A stretch of DNA of 64,000 nucleotides from Thermoplasmatota archaeon (lineage in GTDB: Archaea; Thermoplasmatota; Thermoplasmata; UBA10834): NCBI GenBank assembly GCA_018818785.1, contig JAHIRF010000004.1, forward strand, positions 1 to 64,000, given 5' to 3'. The number at the start of each line of letters is the position of its first letter. Position 1 is the stretch's first letter. Below, one piece after another: positions 15,267 through 25,229 of this stretch. The position numbers and the translations under genes were made by a program. Under the pieces are notes generated by a model. It was not told the DNA's origin. It did not search any database and saw only the letters and a program-made list of their open reading frames with translations.

Positions 15267-15746
15267 ATGAGCTTCGAGCTAAATGTCGTCAGCAACACTC
15301 CCCTGACCCCGCTGAGTGACATTGACGAGGTCGCCATTCTATTCCTGAACCAGATCGGATACTTTCCGAAGGGCTACGACCCTAAGACAGATGTCACGGA
15401 CATCCGAGACAGTGTCCCATATCGCCTGGTCGTGGAGTATTTCCTCGGTCGTATGGACAAGGCATGGGTCGTCGAGGATCTGGCGGTCGCATTGGAGACG
15501 ACCAAGGCGACGGTGTATCGCCATATAAACAAGCTGAAAGGATTCGATCTACTCGAGGAGATCAATGTCGACCAGCCAGATGGGTCTAAGAAGAAGGGCT
15601 ACCGTATGAGGTATGGCAACTTGAGCAAGGCTTGGAATTTCACAGAAGCCCATGTCCAAGTCGCCATGGAGAACTATCGCAAGACGATAGATCATCTACA
15701 GGAGCTCCAGATCAAGAAGGGTGACAAGCATGGCAAAAAAAGATGA
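15267..15746 (+). CDS. HTH transcriptional regulator, first gene of the Elp3 operon
   Basis: This 159-residue protein has an HTH near residues 68-95 (WVVEDLAVALETTKATVYRHINKL), a wing (EINVDQPDGSKKKGYRMRYG), and a C-terminal helix (residues 115-150) likely for dimerisation. It has no recognised ligand domain. It is probably leaderless, and a perfect inverted repeat surrounds its TATA box, so autorepression is likely. It overlaps the next gene by 17 nt. Confidence 0.7.
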   Translation: MSFELNVVSNTPLTPLSDIDEVAILFLNQIGYFPKGYDPKTDVTDIRDSVPYRLVVEYFLGRMDKAWVVEDLAVALETTKATVYRHINKLKGFDLLEEINVDQPDGSKKKGYRMRYGNLSKAWNFTEAHVQVAMENYRKTIDHLQELQIKKGDKHGKKR

Positions 15747-16017
15747 AGCGATCGTGTTGACTCCGGGATCATTGTACAGAATAAAGAGCCTCGAATCAAG
15801 GGAGAAGCCATTGGAGACCACCGGCGTGTTCAAGGGATACGCCGCCCTCGCGCATGACACTGCTTTGGTCATGGAGGTAGAGAAGATCTCTGGCGAGAGC
15901 AAGGAGAAGTTCATGAGGCTGATCCCATCGCACATGGTCATTTCCATAGATGTCCTGAAAGCCGAGAAGGAAGAAGAAGTCAAAGATAAGGACAGCAACG
16001 CGGTCTACTTCGGGTGA
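15730..16017 (+). CDS. Conserved-looking small protein, possibly Sm-like beta fold
   Basis: This 95-residue protein has a strand-rich core: GSLYRIKSLESREKPLETTG, then VFKGYAALAHDTALVMEV, and LIPSHMVISIDVLKAE, followed by an acidic lysine-rich tail. Strand order and the internal GxFxGY pattern loosely resemble an Sm/LSm barrel, but the family is not recognised with certainty. ATG 15730 is preferred over GTG 15721 because GAAGGGTG lies just upstream. It overlaps both neighbours, so it is translated as part of the operon leading to elp3. Confidence 0.6.
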   Translation: MAKKDEAIVLTPGSLYRIKSLESREKPLETTGVFKGYAALAHDTALVMEVEKISGESKEKFMRLIPSHMVISIDVLKAEKEEEVKDKDSNAVYFG

Positions 16018-16313
16018 CTCTGAAGTTCATGATAGTCAAATTGAACCAGTTCGAGACCAAGATTGTTAAGATCCTTCAGGATTGGTATCCTATCACTGTA
16101 GAGGAGATGCGGGACGAGCTCCGAATGCGCCCGGACACGCTGGACCGCAATCTCAAATCACTGGTTCTCAAAGGCGTCATATCACTGGATCATCTTCCTG
16201 ATAAGACGTACATCAGGCTTCTGATGTCGGATGTGCATATAGCTCCCAAGGGCAAGAGGCCCAAGACCGGAGACGACCCTTCCGACATCCATGAGGATAT
16301 GATGTTCCTTTGA
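16014..16313 (+). CDS. Small winged-helix protein
   Basis: This 99-residue protein has an HTH: KIVKILQDWYPITVEEMRDE, then DTLDRNLKSLVLKGVI and a short wing (LDHLPDKTYIRLL), with a polar acidic tail. GTG 16014 overlaps the previous stop (GTGA), typical of translational coupling. An in-frame ATG at 16029 would shorten it by five residues. It may act with the HTH protein at 15267, but there is no direct evidence of target or ligand. Confidence 0.6.
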   Translation: MTLKFMIVKLNQFETKIVKILQDWYPITVEEMRDELRMRPDTLDRNLKSLVLKGVISLDHLPDKTYIRLLMSDVHIAPKGKRPKTGDDPSDIHEDMMFL

Positions 16314-16359
16314 TGGGGACTCTGCCCATCATCCGATAAATAGATATGATGACTCCGTT

Positions 16360-17931
16360 GTGAAGATTGACGTGGACTATTACGAGGATTTCATAGAGGC
16401 GATAATCTCAGGAGCGGTCAGCGACCGCAAAGGCATAATGAAGCTGAAGACTGAGCTCTGCAAGCTTCATGGCCTCTCAAGGGTCCCTACCAATCACGAG
16501 ATTCTGGAACATGTTCCGGATGAACTAAGGGGCATGGCGGAGCCGCTTCTCAAGAACAAACCCGTCAGAACCCTCAGCGGCGTCGCCCCAGTTGCGGTAA
16601 TGACCAGTCCCTTCGACTGTCCGCACGGGCGATGTTCCTACTGTCCCGGCGGAGTCTCCAATAACAGCCCTCAATCCTACACTGGCAGGGAGCCCGCTGC
16701 ACTCAGGGCAACGATGAACGAATTCGATCCTTTCAGGCAGACTGAGGCCAGGTTGAAGCAGTTCAAGGCGATAGGCCACCATACCGACAAGGTCGATCTC
16801 ATAATCATGGGTGGCACCTTCACATCCCGACCACCTGAGTATCAGGAATGGTTCGTCAAACGGTGCTTCGATGCCATGAACGGTTGCGATTCCGATGATA
16901 TCATGGCATCCCATGAGTTGAACGAGACCGCCGAATCTAGATGTGTCGGTCTCACCGTTGAGACCCGGCCGGATTGGTTCAACAAGGAACAGTTGAGCCG
17001 GTCCATGCACTTCGGTGCAACCAAGGTCGAATTCGGCGTTCAGATCCTCGATGATGATGTGTTGACCGGGGTCAAGAGAGGCCACGGCGTTCGCGAGGTC
17101 GTCGATGCCACGGAAAGGGCGAGGAACGCAGGTCTCAAGATATGCTATCACATGATGCCTGGCCTTCCTGGAAGCACCTTCGAGAAGGACCTCGAATCAT
17201 TCAAGCGTTTGTTCAAAGACGATAGGTTCAGACCGGATATGCTGAAGATCTACCCGACTCTGGTCGTCAAAGGGACAGACCTGTATGAGCTCTGGACTGC
17301 GGGTGGATATTCGCCGTTTTCGGTAGAGGATGGTACAAGGATGCTATCCGAAGTGAAGAAGCAGATCCCTCCATGGGTGAGGATCCTGAGGATTCAACGA
17401 GACATACCCGTCCAGCTGATAGAGGCCGGGATAAGGAAGAGCCATCTCAGAGAACTCGTTCACGAGAGACTCGCCTCGGAAGATTCGCGGTGTCGTTGTA
17501 TCAGATGTCGAGAGATAGGCCACGTCAACATGCGAGGGAAGGGGAAGGCTACCACCGACGACACTCCAGAACTCAGAATGATCGAATATTCCGCGTCGCG
17601 AGGCAAGGAGCTCTTCATATCATATGAGCTGCCATCCATGGATGCTCTGATCGGCTATGCCCGGCTGAGATTTCCATCCGACGGATCTGGTAATCATGCC
17701 CTCGTTAGAGAACTCCATGTCTATGGCCAGATGGTGCCCATCGGTATGGGGTCGGGAGGTCAATGGCAGCACAGAGGGTTGGGCGAGAGCCTTCTTCGAG
17801 AATGTGAGATGATCGCATCTGGAAGCGGGTATGACGAGCTGTTTGTAACGAGCGGAGTCGGTGCCAGAGGATATTACAGAGGGCTCGGATACGATCGAAA
17901 AGGGCATTATATGTCTAAGCCATTGTGCTGA
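16360..17931 (+). CDS. elp3: Archaeal Elp3, tRNA U34 carboxymethyl-modifying enzyme
   Basis: This 523-residue radical-SAM/acetyltransferase fusion modifies wobble uridine 34 of tRNA, using acetyl-CoA and S-adenosylmethionine to make cm5U-type bases. The [4Fe-4S] motif is CPHGRCSYC (near residues 88-96), with GGTFTSRP and ETRPDW further on. A Cys-rich element RCRCIRCRE lies near 379, and the C-terminal GNAT domain (430-523) has GSGGQWQHRGLGESLL as its acetyl-CoA loop. The length matches archaeal Elp3, which works without other Elongator subunits. The GTG start 16360 follows a TATA-like GATAAATAG at 16335-16343, so elp3 has its own likely leaderless promoter. Confidence 0.95.
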   Translation: MKIDVDYYEDFIEAIISGAVSDRKGIMKLKTELCKLHGLSRVPTNHEILEHVPDELRGMAEPLLKNKPVRTLSGVAPVAVMTSPFDCPHGRCSYCPGGVSNNSPQSYTGREPAALRATMNEFDPFRQTEARLKQFKAIGHHTDKVDLIIMGGTFTSRPPEYQEWFVKRCFDAMNGCDSDDIMASHELNETAESRCVGLTVETRPDWFNKEQLSRSMHFGATKVEFGVQILDDDVLTGVKRGHGVREVVDATERARNAGLKICYHMMPGLPGSTFEKDLESFKRLFKDDRFRPDMLKIYPTLVVKGTDLYELWTAGGYSPFSVEDGTRMLSEVKKQIPPWVRILRIQRDIPVQLIEAGIRKSHLRELVHERLASEDSRCRCIRCREIGHVNMRGKGKATTDDTPELRMIEYSASRGKELFISYELPSMDALIGYARLRFPSDGSGNHALVRELHVYGQMVPIGMGSGGQWQHRGLGESLLRECEMIASGSGYDELFVTSGVGARGYYRGLGYDRKGHYMSKPLC

Positions 17932-17999
17932 ATGCAGATGAATACGAGAACGTTATGATTATATCACCGGACCCGTATCGCATAACGAGGAGGTAATGC

Positions 18000-19874
18000 G
18001 TGGCTTGTCTCAGATGTGGTTGCATGTTCGAGGAGGGGCCGCTCCTCTGTGATGCATGCGCCGACGCATCTTTCGAAGACCCTCGGTTCTTTCTGAACCC
18101 ATCATTAATTGGCCGGAGCGTTTTTCAGAGGATGCGCTCGGAAGGGTCTGCCACAATGCTTCTCGGCCCCACTTCTTGTTCAGACACGATGTGTATCCCG
18201 TCAGTCGATTTGCAGAAGATGGTTTCGGAGACAGGTGTCGACGGCATGACTCCGGAGGAGCTCAAAGGGTTCTACGAACAATGCAACACGATACTGGCAC
18301 ATCTAGGCGTTCCTCTCAAATTCGACCTGCCTTTCATATTGATCACTGAGGATGCTGCGCAGACCATAACCACCATAATAAGGAAAGTGGAGCAGGCGGA
18401 GCAACACTATCCCAACGAGGGCATGAGTGACTTGTACTTGCGAATGGGTCTCGTCTACTGGTACGCTTTTCATGGGATATTGATGAGGACGGCGTCCAAA
18501 GATTGGACCAATGCGAAGAAGAAGCTGCTCCGGTCGAGAGCGAGGGATTACATGGCCCGGGTCACCCAGACCGACGACCTCAGCTCAATAGCGACCTACA
18601 ACATGGGTATGCTGGCGGTCGATGCTGGGGACTGGGCAGACGCTGAGATGCATCTCTCAAACGCCCTCAAGCATTTCCCCAACGATAGGAAGATCATCGA
18701 ATCCCTGGCCAAGTCTCAACTCGAACTAGGGAACCCGATGGATGCCATGGCACGGATAGACGATGCTTTGGCTCTGGAGGAGACTCAGAGGCTATGGGTC
18801 CTTAAAGGCCGGGTCCTTAAGGACCTGAACAAGCCCCAGGAGGCGCTCGATTGCTTCAGCAGATCGCTTTCTCTGGACTCAAGATTCATCGAAGCTTACG
18901 ATCACATCATCGTCGTTCTGCACGAGTTGGGCAGGACCGAGGACGCTTCAGTGGCCGAGCGTCAGAGAGCCATGGCGAGGACGCCGGACCTGGACCAGAA
19001 AGTGACGGATCTGATCAGCGAATTGAAGAAGGCATCTGCCGAGACAACGGTGGGCGCGCCTCCGAGACATTTCATACACATCGCAGAGGAACCCAAAGTG
19101 GAGGTCCAAGTCGAATCCTATCCTGCCGAGCTTGCCCGGGAAGCGCTCAGATCGGGGAACTACGATTCCGCGATACAGATGGCCGAGCACATCCTTCGGG
19201 AGGAGCCCGGTTCTGTGGATGCACAATTGACACTGATCGAATCTCTTGTGAAGACAAATGATCTGGCCCGAGCAGACCATGTCGCGCACACCTTCTACGA
19301 GAACAACAGAAGCGACCCTCGTTCCTGGTATTGGCGGGGCGTATTGGCTGAGAATGAGGGTAAATGGGGAGCTTCTGTTCAGTACTTCAGCAAGGCTGTA
19401 TCACTCGATCCGAAGCAAATCGACGCATGGGTGTTGATGGGTGACGCGCTGCTCAAGAACTGCAAGGTCAGCGGTGCCGACGAGAGCTACTCCAGGGCGC
19501 TGCAGATCAATGGCAACTATCCCCGAGCCTGGCTCGGAAAGGCCAAGGCGATGCGCGAGCTGGGCCGTTGGGGGGCCGCGATCCAATGCCTGGATAAGTA
19601 TAACATGCTGGAGCCGCGCGATAAGGATTCATGGCTGTTGAAAGCAGACATCCTGTTCGAGAAGGAAAAGCATCGCAGGGCGGTGGAGGCATACGACAGG
19701 TTCCTGGAACTTGACCAAGACGATTCCCACGCTCTCGGCAGAAAGGGGATTGCATTGAACGCCATCGGTATGCAGGACGAGGCACGCAAGTGTCTCGAGG
19801 AGGCCGTGAGGCTGGATTCGACTAACAGGGAAGCTGCGAAATGGCTGAAAACCCTGGGCGGAGGGGATGAGTGA
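18000..19874 (+). CDS. Large TPR protein with N-terminal zinc finger
   Basis: This 624-residue protein starts with CLRCGCMFEEGPLLCDAC, a four-cysteine zinc-ribbon-like finger (residues 3-20). A long helical region follows, then roughly ten tetratricopeptide repeats in two blocks (near 190-320 and 380-620; for example PQEALDCFSRSLSLDSRFIE). TPRs form superhelical scaffolds for protein partners. No enzymatic motif is visible. GTG 18000 follows GAGGAGGT at 17988-17995. The stop overlaps the next gene's ATG (TGATG), so both TPR proteins are made together and probably act together. Confidence 0.82.
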   Translation: MACLRCGCMFEEGPLLCDACADASFEDPRFFLNPSLIGRSVFQRMRSEGSATMLLGPTSCSDTMCIPSVDLQKMVSETGVDGMTPEELKGFYEQCNTILAHLGVPLKFDLPFILITEDAAQTITTIIRKVEQAEQHYPNEGMSDLYLRMGLVYWYAFHGILMRTASKDWTNAKKKLLRSRARDYMARVTQTDDLSSIATYNMGMLAVDAGDWADAEMHLSNALKHFPNDRKIIESLAKSQLELGNPMDAMARIDDALALEETQRLWVLKGRVLKDLNKPQEALDCFSRSLSLDSRFIEAYDHIIVVLHELGRTEDASVAERQRAMARTPDLDQKVTDLISELKKASAETTVGAPPRHFIHIAEEPKVEVQVESYPAELAREALRSGNYDSAIQMAEHILREEPGSVDAQLTLIESLVKTNDLARADHVAHTFYENNRSDPRSWYWRGVLAENEGKWGASVQYFSKAVSLDPKQIDAWVLMGDALLKNCKVSGADESYSRALQINGNYPRAWLGKAKAMRELGRWGAAIQCLDKYNMLEPRDKDSWLLKADILFEKEKHRRAVEAYDRFLELDQDDSHALGRKGIALNAIGMQDEARKCLEEAVRLDSTNREAAKWLKTLGGGDE

Positions 19875-22456
19875 TGGTCGAATTAGATAAGATCCTTGAC
19901 GAGCGCTCAGATGACCGGATCATCGGCGCGGTCCTCAACCTCCCTGACCAGGAGTTCAGCAACTTGGTGGAGAAGGTACTTGGATATCTGGAGCTGAAGA
20001 TGTCCCGGAGTCGACTCAGGGAGACTTTCGTGATCGCGGATTGCATCCACCGATCCGACGACGCCAGATATGCTATCCTGTTCTCAAGGCGGGAGCAGCC
20101 GTTGGGAAGAGGCGATGTCGAGAGTCTGATCTCGTACATGGAGAAGACCGGGGCGTCATCCGCCCTAGTGTTTACAACTGCTTCCATTCTTGACGAGGCT
20201 GTCGAGCTCATGTGTGAGCATTCAATCGGCTTCGCGGACGGAAAGAAACTCATTGCCATCCTCCGCAGATTCGACCTGGACAAGGAGGTCCTACGGATCA
20301 CGTCCATGATACCCGAAGTGGTCGTGGCCGAACACCCAGCTATCTCCGGAGAAAGGCTCGAGGATGCGATGAAGGCGGGATACGATGCCCTTGCGAGCAA
20401 GGATTTCATGCGCGCTCTTGAGGCGTTCGATCTCGCCATATTGGTCGATGAGAACTACGACGTGCCCTGGCGACTCAAGGGAGTGGCCCTGGATGAGATG
20501 GGATACCACGAGCAGGCGCTCGAGTGTTATAAGCACGCTCTCGAACTCCTGCCAGAGAGCGATGATACATGGTTCGCTCTCGGCAACTGTTTCTTCGCAC
20601 TTTCCAGATACACCGAGGAGATAATGTGCTATGACAAGGCCCTCTTCTACAACCCTATGATGCAGAAGGCCTTGATCAACAAGGGGTCCACCCTGCACAG
20701 ACTAGGACGATACCAGGAGGCACTGCTCACATACGACAAGGTGCTCAAGATCAACTATCGCCTGGAGAAGGTCCATAACAATAAGGGGGCCACTCTTCAC
20801 GCGCTCAACAGGCAGATGGAAGCTCTGGAATCTTACGATCGTGCGATAGAGCTCAAGCATGATTATGTCGAGGCATGGATGAACAAAGGCAACCTGCTGT
20901 ACATGATAGGACGATACGAGGAAGCCCTCGAATCATTCACCCAAGTCACGAGATTCCGGCCGGAGTACCCCAAGGGCTGGTATCTCCGAGGGATGGTCTC
21001 CAAGAAGCTCGGCAAGGTCACACAGGCCAACTCTGTATTCGAGCAGGCCCTTCAGCTCGATCCGGACTATGTCGATGCAAGGAAGGCCCTCGGGGAAGTG
21101 AAACAGATGATCACTGAGCAGTTCGTCGAAGTGCCCAGGATCGCTGAAGACATCTTCTTGACTGCTCCAGATGCCCCTGCCAAGGCCGAACCCGAGACAC
21201 CCACACCGGTCATGGCCGAGGACGTGGTCGTTCGTGTCCAGGAACCCACGGTCGAACAGCTTGCGGACGAGCTCTACGGCGACCGTGCCCAGCTCCTCCT
21301 GCTTCTTGGCAGGCATGATGAAGCGTTCGAATTCCTGGGCAAGTCCCTAAGGTTGGAGGGCGAGGACCCGAGCCTGCTCACCGCCGCTGGGAACGTCCTC
21401 TTCCGACAGGGAAAGATCGAGGCGGCGATAAGATCATACGAACACGCCTTATCGATCGACGGGTCACATGTCCCTGCCTTGATGAATCTGCACAATGCGC
21501 TGATGGAGATGGGCGAATGGGAGAAGGCCCACGGACTCGGTGAGGCGCTTCGGGACTCTTCCGCGGGATGGCAGGGCCACGCATTGGCGGCCATCGAAGC
21601 CCGTCACAGGGGCGACTCTGCAGGAGCGACAGAGGAAATCGATGATGCCCTTGCCACTGAGAACCTCGCGATGCTGCTCAACTATCGCGGCCTGACCAAA
21701 CTAGAATGTGATGATCTGGACGGCGCTGCCGAAGCGTTCGAGCGTGCCGTCGCGTTGCCTTTGGATAGGTCGGAGGCGTGCAACAACCTGGGAGTCGTCA
21801 TATTGAAGAAGGGCGAATTCGAGAAGGCGAGTCTAGAGGTTGACCGGGCCATAAGGCACAGGAAGAACGATCCGGCTGCTTGGAACAACAGGGGTTGCAT
21901 ACTCTACAAGAGGGACAGGATGAGGGAGGCGATCGCATGCTTCGACGAATCATTGCTCATAGCCCCTTCTACTGTCGCGATGACGAACAAAGGGTTCGTG
22001 CAGTTGACATTGGACATGCTTCCGGAGGCCCTCAGCTCGTTCGAGCAATCGATCAGACTGGCCGAGACTCCTGAAGGATACAATAACAAAGGTATCGTGC
22101 TCATGCGCATGTCCAAGATGGACGACGCCCGGGTCTCCCTGAAGGACGCGTTGAGGTTGGCTCCAAAGTTCGGAGACGCATCCTCGAACCTCAAGAGAGC
22201 TGAGTCGGCACCACCTGGGCTGGGCAACACACCAACCGCGACCGAGGATCCAATCAGATCTCCGCGGCTGGAAGTCGTCGGAGGTAACGATGCATCTTCT
22301 CTGGACATGGATGAGCTGACACCGAAGAACCTCCGAAAGAAGCGCAAAGCCGAATTGGAGGCCATATGCGACGCGTTCGGGGTAAGCGCCAGAGGGACCA
22401 AGTCCGAACTGGTATCGCGTATCCTGCGCTCGAAGAGGCAGGCTCCGAAGAAGTGA
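19874..22456 (+). CDS. Mrr-like nuclease-fold, TPR and SAP domain fusion protein
   Basis: This 860-residue protein has three parts. Residues about 10-140 resemble an Mrr-type restriction-endonuclease fold (FVIADCIHRSDDARYAILFS, then SALVFTTASILDEAVELM and FADGKKLIAIL). The usual E/QxK catalytic pair is not evident (FSRRE instead), so this domain may bind rather than cut DNA. Residues 160-420 and 470-780 hold about fifteen TPRs. The C-terminus (near 815-855: LTPKNLRKKRKAELEAICDA, then TKSELVSRILR) is a SAP DNA-binding motif. DNA-binding ends on a protein-binding scaffold suggest a chromatin or repair platform, which is inference. Confidence 0.78.
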   Translation: MVELDKILDERSDDRIIGAVLNLPDQEFSNLVEKVLGYLELKMSRSRLRETFVIADCIHRSDDARYAILFSRREQPLGRGDVESLISYMEKTGASSALVFTTASILDEAVELMCEHSIGFADGKKLIAILRRFDLDKEVLRITSMIPEVVVAEHPAISGERLEDAMKAGYDALASKDFMRALEAFDLAILVDENYDVPWRLKGVALDEMGYHEQALECYKHALELLPESDDTWFALGNCFFALSRYTEEIMCYDKALFYNPMMQKALINKGSTLHRLGRYQEALLTYDKVLKINYRLEKVHNNKGATLHALNRQMEALESYDRAIELKHDYVEAWMNKGNLLYMIGRYEEALESFTQVTRFRPEYPKGWYLRGMVSKKLGKVTQANSVFEQALQLDPDYVDARKALGEVKQMITEQFVEVPRIAEDIFLTAPDAPAKAEPETPTPVMAEDVVVRVQEPTVEQLADELYGDRAQLLLLLGRHDEAFEFLGKSLRLEGEDPSLLTAAGNVLFRQGKIEAAIRSYEHALSIDGSHVPALMNLHNALMEMGEWEKAHGLGEALRDSSAGWQGHALAAIEARHRGDSAGATEEIDDALATENLAMLLNYRGLTKLECDDLDGAAEAFERAVALPLDRSEACNNLGVVILKKGEFEKASLEVDRAIRHRKNDPAAWNNRGCILYKRDRMREAIACFDESLLIAPSTVAMTNKGFVQLTLDMLPEALSSFEQSIRLAETPEGYNNKGIVLMRMSKMDDARVSLKDALRLAPKFGDASSNLKRAESAPPGLGNTPTATEDPIRSPRLEVVGGNDASSLDMDELTPKNLRKKRKAELEAICDAFGVSARGTKSELVSRILRSKRQAPKK

Positions 22457-22517
22457 CTTCAGCGCCTCCGCTGAACCTTCAAGATCCTCTCAGCCGACTC
22501 CACCGATCAGAAATCGC

Positions 22518-22763
22518 TCACGCGATGTTCATCACGACGACATCGCGGACAGCTTTCATCTCGCTGAACGGAAGCACGAGTCTTCCCTGGGCATCGGTCT
22601 TGAACAATCTCGGTTCGATCTCCTCAGCAGGGATCACGAGAACATTCTGAAGCTCACCAGTCTTCGTGTCTATCATAAAGTTCTCAATCATGCCGAGTAT
22701 CTGGCCGTCGTTTGTCATTACCGTTTTGCCCTTAAGCTCGGTTATGAATTTGCGCATCTGCAT
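22518..22763 (-). CDS. PRC-barrel domain protein downstream of cdc48
   Basis: This 81-residue single PRC barrel reads KFITELKGKTVMTNDGQILG, then MIDTKTGELQNVLV, FKTDAQGRLVLPFSEMKAV and RDVVVMNI. It is of the type widespread in archaea, where a PRC-barrel protein may contact other complexes such as Cdv or ribosome factors. It begins 12 nt after the cdc48 stop on the same strand, so it is in that operon. ATG 22763 or ATG 22757 could start it. It is more typical of the family than the PRC protein at 9541. Confidence 0.85.
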   Translation of the reverse strand: MQMRKFITELKGKTVMTNDGQILGMIENFMIDTKTGELQNVLVIPAEEIEPRLFKTDAQGRLVLPFSEMKAVRDVVVMNIA

Positions 22764-22774
22764 CCCATCTCCGA

Positions 22775-24997
22775 CTATCTGTAGTAGCCAAGCCCATTAT
22801 CATCTTTGCGCTTCTTAGAGATTGCGGTCTTCATTTCCTGGACCTGCGACTCATAGAACTTGACCGTCTCTGGGCTGGTCGACGCCCTAACCCTGCTCAA
22901 CGCCTTCTCGAAGTGTTCGAAGCGGACTTTGTCCGCTTTCTTGTTATCCCGGAGCGCAATGAGTGCCGCTTCCCTGCAGAGGTTCTCGATGTCCGCGCCT
23001 ACGAAACCTTCCAAACGCTTCGCGAGCGGGGCCAGGTCGACGCCCTCGAGAGGCATCTTCTTCGTATGGACATCGAGGATCTTTCTCCGAGCCTTTTCAT
23101 CCGGTATCGGGATCAGGAGCAGTTTGTCGAACCTGCCCGGCCTCAGGAGCGCGGGGTCAATCATGTCCGGTCGGTTTGTCGCTCCCACGACGAAGACGTT
23201 CTCCATATCTTCCAGCCCGTCCATGGATGTGAGCAGTTGGTTCACGATTCTCTCAGTGGCTCCCGAATCATTATGGCTTCCTCTCCTCGGAGCGATCGCA
23301 TCGATCTCGTCGAAGAAGATGATGCTCGGCGAGACCTGCTTCGCCTTCTTGAATATCATCCTCACGGCCTTTTCGCTCTCACCGACCCATTTGGACATGA
23401 CTTCTGGGCCTTTTATGGATATGAAATTCGTGTTAGACATGTTCGCAATCGCACGTGCGATCAGAGTCTTTCCGGTCCCCGGAGCACCGAACAGCAGCAC
23501 CCCTTTCGGCGGTCTGATGCCCAGTCTCTTGAATGACTCAGGATCTTCGATGGGCAGCTCTATGGCCTCGTGCAGCTCCTTCTTCACATTATCAAGTCCC
23601 CCGACATCCTCCCAAGTGACGTTCGGTACCTCGATCAACACTTCGCGCATGGCACTGGGCTCGATGTCGCGTTTGGCATCCGCGAAATCCTGCCCCGTTA
23701 CCTTCATCTTCTCTAGTATTTCTGCGGGAATAGGCTTTCCCAGATCGATATCGGGAAGGTATCTCCGCAGAGATCGCATGGCAGCTTCGCGAGCAAGTGC
23801 GGCCAAGTCTGCGCCTGCAAATCCATGGGTCATCTCTCCGATGTGATCCAGATTGACAGTCTCATCGATTGGCATTCCTCTTGTATGGATCTGCATTATC
23901 TCCTGACGTCCAGCGGTTGAAGGTACCCCGATCTCGATCTCTCTGTCGAACCTCCCTGGCCTTCTCAGGGCAGGGTCGATAGCTTCCTCCCTGTTTGTCG
24001 CCGCGATAACTATGACATTGCCCCTGCTCGTGAGCCCATCCATCAAGGTGAGGAGCTGAGCGACGACTCTCCTCTCGACCTCTCCTTGGACCTCGTCCCT
24101 CCTAGGGGCGATCGAATCCAGCTCGTCGATGAAGATCACGGATGGGGCGTTCTTCTCCGCCTCAGCGAATATCTCTCTGAGTTTCTCTTCGCTCTGGCCA
24201 TAGAATTTGGACATTATCTCCGGCCCCTGTATCGAGAAGAAATTGGCCCCCGCCTCATTCGCCACGGCTCTTGCGATCAATGTCTTGCCCGTGCCTGGCG
24301 GTCCATAGAGAAGCACTCCTTTCGGAGGGTCGATGCCCAGCCTCGTGAATATCTCTGGGTGTTTCAGCGGGAGCTCGATCATCTCCCGGATCCTCTCCAA
24401 TTCCCCTTCCAACCCTCCTATGTCCTCATAGGTGACAGAGGGGCGGGCAAGGTCGGTGATCTCTATCGGCTCGGTTTTCACAGACAGTTCCGTCTGCTCG
24501 GTCACTTGGACTATCCCATTGGGTGCCGTAGATGCGACCATGAACGGGAGAAACCCCCCCATCAGAGCGATGTTGGGAATGATGATCTCATCACCCTTGA
24601 TCACGGCCCGATTGAGCAGCCCCTTCTTGAACAATCCCTCGACACCTTGACCGAATCTGACGCGCTTTCCGTGAGGTATCTTGGGAGCGACCACTATCTT
24701 CTGGGCCGGCTGAGCATCGGCTTTCTGCACAACGACGTTCTCGCCTATTGATACCGCAGCGTTCCCTCGTATCATGCCATCGATTCTGATGATCCCTTTG
24801 CCCTCGTCCTCATGAGCCGCTCTGAACACCTTCGCCGCCGTCCTCTTCTTGCCGACGATCTCGATGATTTCACCAACATCAACTGAGAGATCCTTCCTTG
24901 TCGAGGTGTCTATTCGAGCTCTTCCGAGGCCCACTTCGGATTGGTGATGCGCTCTCGCGACCCGAAGGGTGATCCCATCCGCTTGCTTCTTCACCAT
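22775..24997 (-). CDS. cdc48: Cdc48/VCP-like AAA+ ATPase
   Basis: This 740-residue unfoldase is expected to form a hexamer that extracts and unfolds proteins, probably feeding the archaeal proteasome. It has an N-domain (1-190, double-psi barrel plus second subdomain), then D1 with Walker A GPPGTGKT (near 224) and Walker [18 protein letters not shown]2 has Walker A GAPGTGKT, Ala in place of the usual Pro, and Walker [16 protein letters not shown]. Arg fingers lie in [10 protein letters not shown] and [10 protein letters not shown]. Both sites look active. The length equals canonical archaeal Cdc48. It is divergent from the por genes and co-transcribed with the PRC-barrel gene. Confidence 0.97.
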   Translation of the reverse strand: MVKKQADGITLRVARAHHQSEVGLGRARIDTSTRKDLSVDVGEIIEIVGKKRTAAKVFRAAHEDEGKGIIRIDGMIRGNAAVSIGENVVVQKADAQPAQKIVVAPKIPHGKRVRFGQGVEGLFKKGLLNRAVIKGDEIIIPNIALMGGFLPFMVASTAPNGIVQVTEQTELSVKTEPIEITDLARPSVTYEDIGGLEGELERIREMIELPLKHPEIFTRLGIDPPKGVLLYGPPGTGKTLIARAVANEAGANFFSIQGPEIMSKFYGQSEEKLREIFAEAEKNAPSVIFIDELDSIAPRRDEVQGEVERRVVAQLLTLMDGLTSRGNVIVIAATNREEAIDPALRRPGRFDREIEIGVPSTAGRQEIMQIHTRGMPIDETVNLDHIGEMTHGFAGADLAALAREAAMRSLRRYLPDIDLGKPIPAEILEKMKVTGQDFADAKRDIEPSAMREVLIEVPNVTWEDVGGLDNVKKELHEAIELPIEDPESFKRLGIRPPKGVLLFGAPGTGKTLIARAIANMSNTNFISIKGPEVMSKWVGESEKAVRMIFKKAKQVSPSIIFFDEIDAIAPRRGSHNDSGATERIVNQLLTSMDGLEDMENVFVVGATNRPDMIDPALLRPGRFDKLLLIPIPDEKARRKILDVHTKKMPLEGVDLAPLAKRLEGFVGADIENLCREAALIALRDNKKADKVRFEHFEKALSRVRASTSPETVKFYESQVQEMKTAISKKRKDDNGLGYYR

Positions 24998-25185
24998 CTA
25001 CCGGCAAATCCCTTCCTAGCTCAAAAAAGGTTTGGCTCCGAGCGACTTAATGCGTTTTCGCCGGCGCGCCTCTCGATAAACTCGATTTTCGACGTTTGAA
25101 CGATGGCATTCTCTGACATCTGTGCTTTGCTCATGAACCAGCGTTTATGGGCGCTTTTCAGAGCCATTAGGTGTTGCTCAGAAAG

Positions 25186-25195
25186 CCTTAAAATA
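25186..25195 (+). promoter_or_regulatory. TATA box of the por operon
   Basis: CCTTAAAATA lies 35-44 nt ahead of ATG 25230, implying a short leader of about 15 nt. It is the only strong AT box facing the plus strand in the cdc48-por spacer. Confidence 0.5.
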
Positions 25196-25229
25196 GGTCC
25201 AATCATTCAAACAGGTGCGAGGCTCAAGG

